Positions 1 through 7,425 of a DNA stretch of 63,184 bases are shown here, piece after piece. The stretch is taken from positions 1 through 63,184 of the forward strand of contig CAYLWJ010000104.1 in NCBI GenBank assembly GCA_964387355.1. The letters run 5' to 3'. A program made the position numbers and the translations under genes. Numbering within the stretch: the stretch's first letter is position 1; every line of letters begins with the position of its first letter. This stretch comes from Calidifonticultor sp964387355. GTDB taxonomy: Bacteria > Actinomycetota > Humimicrobiia > Humimicrobiales > Humimicrobiaceae. The notes under the pieces are model-generated. The model did no database searches, had not been told where the DNA came from, and worked only from the letters and a program-made list of their open reading frames with translations.

Positions 1-2
1 TT

Positions 3-605
3 TTAATAATTTTAAAAATTGTTTTAATTTATTTAATTTATTTAAGAATTTTTAATTTAAATTCTAGTTTGTTATATAGTATTTATGGGCATGGATTAAA
101 TGAAGATTTTAATATAATTTTCAAAAATATTTATATTGCTAATATTATAAGTCTTACTAATGTAAACATTACTAATATTTGTTTTTTAGGGCTTGTTTTA
201 ACATTCGCTCCAATATTTGGGAGAGTCTCAATGCTCTATCTTTTTTCTAAGTATGATTGTGCTGTAAAAAATAAAAGTCTAGTACTTCTTTTTAAAGGAG
301 AAAATAATAAAAAGGTCTTTTTGGTGCAATCAATTTTATACTCGATAATTTTTATAGTTTTAAATGCTTTTGTTGGGTTTTCTTATAACAATTTTTTGTT
401 TTTAGAAAATTTATTAATTTTAAAAAGTCTATTATTAATTGGATTTGTTTTTATATTTATTGTTATTACAGCAAAGGTATTAACAAAAAAAATTAATGGA
501 ATAACTGGTGATATTGTTGGCGCAGTTTCTGTTTTAACAGAAGTTTGTTTTTTGTTTTTTTATTATTTATTCATAAATATTTTTATAAATATTTATAAAG
601 TTTAA
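3..605 (+). CDS. cobS: Adenosylcobinamide-GDP ribazoletransferase (cobalamin synthase), 5' end outside window
   Basis: This is a partial gene: the frame is open from the left edge, so the first residues lie outside the window and no start can be assigned. The product is a hydrophobic protein with several membrane segments. Its C-terminus (INGITGDIVGA followed by a Glu and a hydrophobic helix) matches the conserved end of CobS, and an APIFGR motif in the middle fits the same family. CobS joins adenosylcobinamide-GDP and alpha-ribazole in the membrane in the last steps of B12 assembly. The DG-rich motif usual near the N-terminal third is poorly matched here, so the copy is divergent. The BtuC/BtuD-type transporter 23 bases downstream supports a corrinoid role. 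Confidence 0.68.
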   Translation, partial: LIILKIVLIYLIYLRIFNLNSSLLYSIYGHGLNEDFNIIFKNIYIANIISLTNVNITNICFLGLVLTFAPIFGRVSMLYLFSKYDCAVKNKSLVLLFKGENNKKVFLVQSILYSIIFIVLNAFVGFSYNNFLFLENLLILKSLLLIGFVFIFIVITAKVLTKKINGITGDIVGAVSVLTEVCFLFFYYLFINIFINIYKV

Positions 606-627
606 TTATAAAATCCTTTTAAATTAA

Positions 628-1683
628 ATGGAAAAAACTCAAATTAAAACAAAACATGTATATAGGTATATAATTTTTTTACTGCTTATTTTGGTTTGTC
701 TTATTTTGTTGTCAGCTTCTTTAGGTTCAGCAAAGGTCCCAATTAAAAAAACTGCAATAATTATAGCAAGCTACATACCGGCAGTTAATTATTTTATCGA
801 TAAATCAAATATTAACCCCTTAGATGAAAAAATCATCACAAAAATCAGGCTTCCAAGAATTTTTCTATCTATTGCTGTTGGTGTTGCTTTAGCATGTGCC
901 GGGGTTATTTATCAGGGTATTTTTAGAAACCCACTTGCTGACCCTTTTATTATTGGTGTTTCTGCAGGTGCATCCATTGGTGCAACAATAGGTTTATTAT
1001 TTATAACACAAATTAAATTTATTTCATTATCAGCAGCAAGCATCTTTGCTTTTATTGGCGCAATTGGGGTTACATTTACAGTATATAATATTTCAAGGAT
1101 AAAAAATAAAATTTCAGTTGTTACTCTTCTTTTGGCTGGGGTTGCTTTGAGTGCACTTATTAATTCAATAAATTCATTTATATTAATTTTTAAAACTCAT
1201 GATATGGCAAAGGTGATTTTTTGGCTGATGGGGGGCTTAACATCTGCTACATGGCAGCAGTTTTTTATTGTTTTTCCCATTGTTGCAATTATTTTTATAT
1301 TCTGCAGTTTCTTTATGAGAGACTTGAATATAATTTCTCTAAGTGATGAAAGAGCTTCTCAGCTTGGAGTTGAAACTGAAAAAGTAAAGCTGCTGCTATT
1401 GATACTTGCATCATTAATTGCTGCTTCTGCTGTTTCTGTAAGTGGAATTATTGGATTTGTAGGGTTGATTACTCCACATATAATGCGAATAATTGTTGGG
1501 CCTGATCATAAAGTTTTATTTCCAACTTCAGCTTTAGCTGGCGGGATAGTACTTTTATTTTCAGATACCTTAGCAAGACTAGTTTTAGAGCCAAGAGAAA
1601 TACCAGTTGGCATTATAACCTCAATCATTGGTGTACCTTTTTTTATTTATTTGCTAGTTAAGTCCAAAAGACAAGTTTTTTAA
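628..1683 (+). CDS. btuC: FecCD/BtuC-type ABC transporter permease, probably for corrinoids
   Basis: 351-residue integral membrane permease with about ten predicted helices, the usual size of FecCD/BtuC proteins. It carries the family signatures RIPR-like RLPRIFLSIAVG near residue 75, a NPLADPFIIGVSAGA motif around residue 103, and the ATPase-coupling segment near residue 265 (SVSGIIGFVGLITPHIMR). It would form the transmembrane channel of a metal-chelate or B12 importer. The gene follows cobS and precedes the matching ATPase, so corrinoid is the likely substrate, although siderophore or haem cannot be excluded from sequence alone. No periplasmic/lipoprotein binding protein is in the window; it may lie to the left. 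Confidence 0.85.
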   Translation: MEKTQIKTKHVYRYIIFLLLILVCLILLSASLGSAKVPIKKTAIIIASYIPAVNYFIDKSNINPLDEKIITKIRLPRIFLSIAVGVALACAGVIYQGIFRNPLADPFIIGVSAGASIGATIGLLFITQIKFISLSAASIFAFIGAIGVTFTVYNISRIKNKISVVTLLLAGVALSALINSINSFILIFKTHDMAKVIFWLMGGLTSATWQQFFIVFPIVAIIFIFCSFFMRDLNIISLSDERASQLGVETEKVKLLLLILASLIAASAVSVSGIIGFVGLITPHIMRIIVGPDHKVLFPTSALAGGIVLLFSDTLARLVLEPREIPVGIITSIIGVPFFIYLLVKSKRQVF

Positions 1684-1755
1684 AATAGGATAGATAGGAT
1701 AGGTAATTTAGATATTTAAGATAATATGAAAACTTACAAATTTTAAATAAAAATA

Positions 1756-1790
1756 TTATTTATTTATTTATTTATTTATTATTTCTTGTT
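1756..1790. repeat. (TATT)n simple repeat
   Basis: A run of TATT/TTTA tetranucleotides lies in the gap between the BtuC-like and BtuD-like genes, just before a TTATT-rich stretch. It is one of many short slippage-type repeats sitting just after stop codons in this window. No function is evident. Confidence 0.7.
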
Positions 1791-1819
1791 ATTTAGTGTT
1801 ATTTATTATTAAGTAAATT

Positions 1820-3322
1820 ATGCGTGATTTAGCAATAGAAATAAAAAATTTAAGTTTTTCATATCTACCCTTAGCTAAAAACTTTGAAAGCTTTGATATA
1901 GTTAAAAAATCAATTACAAAGCATCAAGAGCATCCAGAGTGTCCAGAGCGTCAAGATTACATAGATTCTTCAGATTATTCAAAGAATTTGGGGAATTCAA
2001 ATTACTCAGAGTACTCCAAAGTTAAAATTAAAAATACACTTAAAATTAAAAATAATGTTTTAAATAATATTAATTTAGAAGTAGAGCAAGGTAGCTTTGT
2101 TTCAATATTAGGACCAAATGGTTCAGGAAAAAGCACTCTAATTAATTTAATTAGTAAAGTTTTAAAAGATTATAGCGGAACAATAAAAATCTTTGGCAGA
2201 GATATTAAAGCCCTAAGCTCTAAAGAAATTGCAAAGTTTGTTTCAGTAGTTCCACAATATTCTGATGTGCAGTTTAATTTTTCAGTCGAAGAAATGGTTT
2301 TAATGGGCAGGTATCCTTATATTCCCAGATTTGGTTCTGAAAAGCTTAAAGATTTTGAAATTGCTGAGAGGGCAATGTATTTAACAAAAACATTTGAGCT
2401 TAGAGACAAAAAAGTTGGCGAGCTTTCAGGTGGTGAAAAGCAAAGAGTTATTATTGCACAGGCATTGGCTCAAGACAGCCCTATTATATTGCTTGATGAA
2501 CCAACTTCTCACCTTGATATAAATTTTCAAATTGAAATTATGGAATTATTTTCAAATATAAATAAAAATGAACATAAAACAGTAGTTGGGATTTTTCATG
2601 ATATAAATCTTGCAGCAAATTATTCAGAATATATAGTTTTTTTAAAACGTGGGCAGGTTTTTGCAAGCGGCAGTATTGAAAATACTATTACTCGGGAAAA
2701 TATTAAAAATGTTTTTAATAGCGATGTTTATATTGGAAGAAATCCATTTACTGGAAAAATTTACATAAGTCCAACTTTTTTAAAAACACACATAAAAAAA
2801 GAAGAAAAACATGCTTATAAAGAATCTGAAAAATATAAAAGATATGAAAAGCTTAAAATTCATGTTATAGGAGGTGGAGGTGCTGCCTCGCCAATTCTTA
2901 ATTTTCTTGATAGTTTGGGCTTTATAGTAACTTGCGGCGTAGTAAATTATTTGGACAGCGATCTTAATACAGCACAAGCCCTTGGAATTAATTATGTAAG
3001 TGAAGCTCCATTTTCTCCGATAAGCACTGCAACCCAAAATCAAAATCTTGATTTTATTAAACAAAGCGATATAGTTATACTTCCGCCAGTTGTTTTTGGA
3101 CATGGTAATTTTTCAAACCTGCTTTCTGTAAAACAGGCCATAAAAATGGGTAAAAAAGTAATTGTTATTGATAAAGGCGATATTGAAAAAAGAGATTTTA
3201 CTGGCGGCAAAGCGGCAAAAATATATAATAAGATTTTACAAAACAGTAAACCACAGAAAGATATAATTATAATTGATGATATTAATAAATTAGAGCAGAT
3301 TTTAGAAAGTGTCAGTATCTAA
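1820..3322 (+). CDS. btuD: BtuD/FecE-type ABC ATPase with extra C-terminal Rossmann-like domain
   Basis: 500 residues, almost twice the length of an ordinary BtuD. The ABC domain has Walker A (LGPNGSGKST), the signature LSGGEKQRV and Walker B LLDEPTSHLD. Between the first beta-strand and Walker A there is an insertion of about 55 residues rich in Ser, Asn, Tyr and Lys, built from degenerate short repeats. After the ABC domain, from about residue 348, a second domain starts with a GGGGAASP glycine motif typical of a Rossmann fold and contains EAPFSPIS and a VFGHGNFSN segment. To my knowledge similar tails occur on cobalamin-type ATPases of anaerobes, with no established role. It partners the permease directly upstream, with a 136-base gap carrying a TATT repeat. 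Confidence 0.85.
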   Translation: MRDLAIEIKNLSFSYLPLAKNFESFDIVKKSITKHQEHPECPERQDYIDSSDYSKNLGNSNYSEYSKVKIKNTLKIKNNVLNNINLEVEQGSFVSILGPNGSGKSTLINLISKVLKDYSGTIKIFGRDIKALSSKEIAKFVSVVPQYSDVQFNFSVEEMVLMGRYPYIPRFGSEKLKDFEIAERAMYLTKTFELRDKKVGELSGGEKQRVIIAQALAQDSPIILLDEPTSHLDINFQIEIMELFSNINKNEHKTVVGIFHDINLAANYSEYIVFLKRGQVFASGSIENTITRENIKNVFNSDVYIGRNPFTGKIYISPTFLKTHIKKEEKHAYKESEKYKRYEKLKIHVIGGGGAASPILNFLDSLGFIVTCGVVNYLDSDLNTAQALGINYVSEAPFSPISTATQNQNLDFIKQSDIVILPPVVFGHGNFSNLLSVKQAIKMGKKVIVIDKGDIEKRDFTGGKAAKIYNKILQNSKPQKDIIIIDDINKLEQILESVSI

Positions 3323-3370
3323 AATTTAATGATAGCAATAATATAAAACTTTAAGGGTAAGTATGAGTTA
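3312..3370 (+). repeat. Dispersed intergenic element, copy 1
   Basis: Shares two conserved modules with the copies at 37461-37520 and 43521-43600: a left module ending in TGATAG and a right module beginning ACTTTAAGGG and ending GAGTT. The right module differs from copy 3 at only three of 22 positions. Copy 1 overlaps the stop codon of the BtuD-like gene. All three copies are in the same orientation, each downstream of a plus-strand gene. Function unknown. Confidence 0.55.
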
Positions 3371-3387
3371 TTTCAAAAACAAAAAAA

Positions 3388-3410
3388 GCTTTTCTTCAGC
3401 GAGGAAAAGC
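3388..3410 (+). other. Hairpin GCTTTTC / GAAAAGC
   Basis: A perfect 7-bp inverted repeat (3388-3394 and 3404-3410) with a 9-base loop lies just after intergenic element copy 1. There is no T-run directly after the stem, so it is not a classic rho-independent terminator. It could still end or stabilise the corrinoid-transport transcript. Confidence 0.4.
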
Positions 3411-3531
3411 GTACTTAAGTTTAAAAAGTTATTAAAATTTAAATGATTTTGATAAAATTATACAAATATTATACAAATATTAATTAACAAGTAATATAAA
3501 TTATATACGGGTATACAAGAAGGGAGTTTTT

Positions 3532-3726
3532 ATGGAATGTAGGAAAGAAAAAAATTTATCTATCTGCAACTGTACTTATGAGCCCTGTTCAAGAAAGGGT
3601 ATTTGTTGTGAATGTATTCAATATCACAGATTGTCAGGTGAACTTCCTGCTTGTTATTTTAATGCAAAAGATGAAAAAACTTATAATAGGTCAATTAGCT
3701 TTTTTATAAAAACACACTCAAAGTAA
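3532..3726 (+). CDS. Small cysteine-rich protein, DUF6485-like
   Basis: 64 residues with eight cysteines, spaced like a metal-binding protein: a C-x-C pair, then CxxxGxCCxCxxYHR and a final PACYF. I recognise this as the DUF6485 family of small anaerobe proteins, whose function is unknown; zinc or iron-sulfur binding is inferred from the cysteines. It has a strong ribosome site (AAGGGAG, 3521-3527). The 200-base leader contains an 11-base tandem repeat (ATTATACAAAT at 3457-3478) and a small palindrome (3504-3515) just upstream of the ribosome site that could be an operator. It appears to be a single-gene transcript or to head the ogt gene. Confidence 0.75.
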   Translation: MECRKEKNLSICNCTYEPCSRKGICCECIQYHRLSGELPACYFNAKDEKTYNRSISFFIKTHSK

Positions 3727-3781
3727 AAACTTTATAAAAATTGGGTAAAATTAATAATAAAAAAATTAATAGTAAAAAATA

Positions 3782-4567
3782 ATGCAAGGTTGCTTATATT
3801 ATATTAAGAATTTAAACTATGGTAATTTCTCTACACAAATTGGAAATATTTTTTATATTTGGTTTACAAGTAGTCAAATAAATCAAATAAAAAATGATTT
3901 TATTAAAGATAGTTTAATTTTTATTAAGGATAGTTTTACAAATTATGATTTTATGAATTATCAATGTATTAATAATGACAAAATAAATAATACTGACAAA
4001 ATAAAAAATAAAATAAAAATAAAAGATAAGATAAGCTTGGTATTTTTATCAAATAACCAAAATTCGTTTAATAATTATCTAAAAGAGTTAAAGACATGTT
4101 TTAATAGAATCAAACCTTTTAAAACTTTTAAGAATATTAAAAATATTAAAAATATTAATAAAATTAATAAAATTAACTTTAACAATGAAAAACATTATCT
4201 ACAGAGTAGCTCATTATTTATTCAGAAAAAATCAGAAATTATTGAAAAAAGTATCTTGAATTTTTTAAATGGTAAAAGTAAAAAAATAGAAATCAATTAC
4301 TTTTTTTTAACTGGAAGTGATTTTGAAAAGAAAATTTGGGCGTCAACTTGTAGAATTCCTTATGGGAAAACTGCAAGTTATAAAGAGGTTGCGCGGCTTT
4401 CAGGTTATCCTAAGGCTTGGCGTGCTGCTGGTACTGCACTTGGAAAAAATCCTTTAATGTTAGTTGTTCCATGCCATAGAGTAATAAAAGCTTCAGGTGA
4501 TATAGGTTTGTTTGGTGGAGGTACAGATGTTAAAAAATTTTTATTAAGACTTGAAGGATTTTGCTAA
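3782..4567 (+). CDS. ogt: Methylated-DNA--[protein]-cysteine S-methyltransferase
   Basis: The C-terminal 90 residues are a clear O6-alkylguanine-DNA alkyltransferase: SYKEVA in the helix-turn-helix, an RAAG arginine-finger segment and the PCHRV active site with acceptor cysteine Cys231. It removes alkyl groups from O6-alkylguanine by suicide transfer. At 261 residues it is about 90 longer than usual; the excess lies in the N-terminal half, where residues roughly 60-140 are a low-complexity Lys/Ile/Asn stretch encoded by short A/T repeats. The N-terminal Ogt fold is hard to recognise around this insertion. Its 3' end overlaps the convergent membrane-protein gene by 24 bases. Confidence 0.88.
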   Translation: MQGCLYYIKNLNYGNFSTQIGNIFYIWFTSSQINQIKNDFIKDSLIFIKDSFTNYDFMNYQCINNDKINNTDKIKNKIKIKDKISLVFLSNNQNSFNNYLKELKTCFNRIKPFKTFKNIKNIKNINKINKINFNNEKHYLQSSSLFIQKKSEIIEKSILNFLNGKSKKIEINYFFLTGSDFEKKIWASTCRIPYGKTASYKEVARLSGYPKAWRAAGTALGKNPLMLVVPCHRVIKASGDIGLFGGGTDVKKFLLRLEGFC

Positions 4568-7045
4568 TTTTTTTAGTTTTTTAATAAAAGAATTGTAAAA
4601 ATTGTAAATTAAAATTATAAAAATTATAATCCACCCTATAGAAGTTAAGGTCACTCCAATTTTATTTGCGTAAGTCATACCATAATACAAGGTTACTTTT
4701 TTTTGAGTGGGAAATACAAGCATAAAAGAAGGGGAAACTAAATAAGGACCTTCTGCCCCAACTGCATGCCAGTTTGGAAAATATGATACCTTTATTAGAT
4801 GAGGCTGACCTATGCCTGTTGTTTCAAACTCAATTTTTTCTCTTTGAATGTTTTCACTTAAAATTTCTCCTTTTGGCTGGTTTATAGGATTTGATGGTAC
4901 TGACTGCAAATCATTGTTTTTAATTTCTTTGAATTTTTGTATATATGTACTGCCGTCATCATAAATTACAGGGTTGTCTAAATTTTCTGGATTTAAATAC
5001 CATTTCTTTATATCCCAAACCCAATTATCAGTAGGCTTATATCTAAACGGCATGTTATCTAAAATTTCAACATAATTATGTTTTCCTCTTATTTCATAAA
5101 AATAATAAGGTTCAATTTTGTTTAAGAAAACTACGCTGTTATCATTATTTAAATCGCTTATTACTTCCGGGGAGCTTGCCATAATATATGTAATGTTAAA
5201 ATATTTTAAGTGCATCATAGCAGCGTCATAGTTTCTAGAAGGGACTGTCCATCCAGCTACTGTTCCTCTTGGTTTAACCGAAAGTTCTGCTTGATTTATG
5301 TAATGAAAAGGTGCAGTTAGTGAGCTTTCAACTAAAAGCCCTTCCATCCCTGCTTGATGTGTCCAGAATGGAATTAGTTCAAATGCCCTTGGGGTGCCAT
5401 ATTTTTGAATAATTTCTTTATCAAATTCAAACATTACTCTTCCATAAGGCAAACTATCTAAATATTTCATTAACTTATTATAAGTTTTCCATTCCTCTTT
5501 TGATTCATAACCAGTATAATTATGCCTTGCCCATGCAGGAGCAAGAGGATTTCCTAAAAGAATTGCACCAGAAACTAAAAATGCAATTGTTGGGATTAAG
5601 AAAAATATTAAAAATTTAAATAAAATATTTTTGTAATTATTCTTATAATTTATGCAATTATCAAAATCTAAATTGCCTGATTTTTCTTTAAATTTATTTT
5701 TAATTTTAATATTCTTAATATTTTTAATATTTTTGGTAGTCTGGAAAATAGTAAATATAAATTTTGTAAGTCTGCCTTGACTTTTTCCATTTGAAATACT
5801 TTGAACACGCCTATTTTTAAAAAAATCTGGTATTTTTGAAATTGTAATCCAATAAAGATTTGAAAGCCCATAAGAGGCAAGTAAATGTATAAATATAAAT
5901 ATAAAGGGCAAAAACCTTGCATTATATAGTCTTCCATTGCTAATTGTAAAAAACAGTGCAGTAAAAACTATAATTGACCAAATGACTGGAATTAATTTTT
6001 TATCTTTTTTAATTATGTAAAAATATAGCCCAACAGCACCAAACACTAAAGCAGGTATAATTTCAAGAGGAAAAAGTTCTTTTATGTTGCGGATACTTGT
6101 CCAATGCATTTCTGGAGTAAATTTTATTAAAAGGACAAATGGTAAAGACCAGAATGCTGATAGAAAAAATCCTAATACTAAAACTGCAGCAATATATCTT
6201 ATACTTTTAAAGTTTCTAAATATTAATAACAGGCTTGGAACAATAATCAAAACTGCAATTAATGTAATTAAATGAGTAAGAACTATGCAGCAAAGAATTA
6301 TACCATTTAAAACAAAAAGCCAGTCATACTTTTTTTTCTCAGCTCCCCTATAAAGTGTTGCAATAAATAGAAATATTAAACCAAAACTAATTGAATAGCT
6401 AAATTCGCCTGCAAATGTCCCTAAAAAATTTCCACCATAAATTTTAAAGCTTTTCATATACAGAAAAGCAAGCGAACCAATTGCTGCAAGCTGAGGATAA
6501 GGATACTTAAATCTAAATAATTTTGAACCATAGTAAATTGTTAAAGGGAGTATTAAACTGCCAAGGACTGTTATTAATTTAAAAGCAATATTATATCCAA
6601 CAATTTTACTAAGCAATGCTATTAAAAAAAATGGAAGTGGAAAGTAGAAAGTAAGCATTGGCATTCCAGCAAACCAGCCCATATCCCAGCCTGTCATTCT
6701 AAATTTTGGTAGTAAATTATCAATAAAAAATTTTGCAATATAATTGTGTGCGCCAGTATCACCACCATTTGTAGTTGTGTTTTTAAATATTAAGGTAGGT
6801 GGAAAGCAGTAAAATAACATGATGTAAATGATTACAAAAGTAATAATTATTGAAAGATTTAAATAAAATTTTTTGTTAGAAAATAAATTAATCGAACTTA
6901 ATGCAGTCCTGTTAAATGGCACAGAATATTTATTGGAGTTGTTAATGATTTTTTTAATGCACTTTATTTTTTTAATGCAGACAATTATTTTACAGCTTAT
7001 TTTTTCTGAGATTAACTTTTTTATTTTTGTAAATAATTTAAGCAT
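4544..7045 (-). CDS. Large polytopic membrane protein, PTPS-related / GT-C-like
   Basis: 833 residues with about 12 membrane helices. An early extracytoplasmic segment GGDTGAHNYIAKFF (an acidic pair near the first loop, as in GT-C glycosyltransferases) is followed by the WDMGWFAGMPMLTFYFPLP motif. This pattern matches the 6-pyruvoyl-tetrahydropterin synthase-related membrane family (PF10131), which is thought to act on lipid-linked sugars; the biochemical role is unproven. A soluble C-terminal region (about residues 500-780) is followed by a last helix. A low-complexity KNIKNIKNIK insertion sits near residue 440. Nothing marks the acceptor. It is divergent from the Pel operon and may work in cell-surface glycan assembly. 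Confidence 0.7.
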   Translation of the reverse strand: MLKLFTKIKKLISEKISCKIIVCIKKIKCIKKIINNSNKYSVPFNRTALSSINLFSNKKFYLNLSIIITFVIIYIMLFYCFPPTLIFKNTTTNGGDTGAHNYIAKFFIDNLLPKFRMTGWDMGWFAGMPMLTFYFPLPFFLIALLSKIVGYNIAFKLITVLGSLILPLTIYYGSKLFRFKYPYPQLAAIGSLAFLYMKSFKIYGGNFLGTFAGEFSYSISFGLIFLFIATLYRGAEKKKYDWLFVLNGIILCCIVLTHLITLIAVLIIVPSLLLIFRNFKSIRYIAAVLVLGFFLSAFWSLPFVLLIKFTPEMHWTSIRNIKELFPLEIIPALVFGAVGLYFYIIKKDKKLIPVIWSIIVFTALFFTISNGRLYNARFLPFIFIFIHLLASYGLSNLYWITISKIPDFFKNRRVQSISNGKSQGRLTKFIFTIFQTTKNIKNIKNIKIKNKFKEKSGNLDFDNCINYKNNYKNILFKFLIFFLIPTIAFLVSGAILLGNPLAPAWARHNYTGYESKEEWKTYNKLMKYLDSLPYGRVMFEFDKEIIQKYGTPRAFELIPFWTHQAGMEGLLVESSLTAPFHYINQAELSVKPRGTVAGWTVPSRNYDAAMMHLKYFNITYIMASSPEVISDLNNDNSVVFLNKIEPYYFYEIRGKHNYVEILDNMPFRYKPTDNWVWDIKKWYLNPENLDNPVIYDDGSTYIQKFKEIKNNDLQSVPSNPINQPKGEILSENIQREKIEFETTGIGQPHLIKVSYFPNWHAVGAEGPYLVSPSFMLVFPTQKKVTLYYGMTYANKIGVTLTSIGWIIIFIILIYNFYNSFIKKLKKLAKSFKS

Positions 7046-7425
7046 TTTAAATAATAAAAATTATCTTTAAATAAGTCATAATTATAAATTACTAAGATTT
7101 TTTTATCATTATAAAATACAAATATAATTTTATTTTTTTAAGGTAATTGCAAATAAAATTGCTAATAAAAATGTTTTTTTTCTAAAGAAAACTAAAAATT
7201 GGCGATAATTATTTTTTATTTTTGAGTACTTTAAGAAAATTAAACTTGTGGAGTTTTTATTATGATATTTCTTTAATATTTTAGCTTTTAAAATATTTGA
7301 TATTTATTTTTATAAAACTTATAGATATTTTTGTTACTTTGTGTTAATATTTGTATAATATTATTATTTATTAAATTTTTAAATTTTTAATTTATAAAAA
7401 TATTTTTAAGGGGAGAGGTTGAAAT
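7046..7425. other. Divergent intergenic region upstream of the pel operon
   Basis: 380 bases without a gene between the minus-strand membrane protein and pelD. It contains the pel promoter described separately and AT-rich homopolymer tracts. No clear operator palindrome or riboswitch is visible. It must also hold the promoter of the minus-strand gene, which I could not locate with confidence. Confidence 0.6.
7331..7359 (+). promoter_or_regulatory. Sigma70-like promoter of the pel operon
   Basis: -35 TTGTTA (7331-7336) and a consensus -10 TATAAT (7354-7359) are separated by 17 bases. Transcription would begin near 7366, leaving a leader of about 60 bases before pelD, which has a strong AAGGGGAGAGG ribosome site at 7409-7417. 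Confidence 0.65.
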
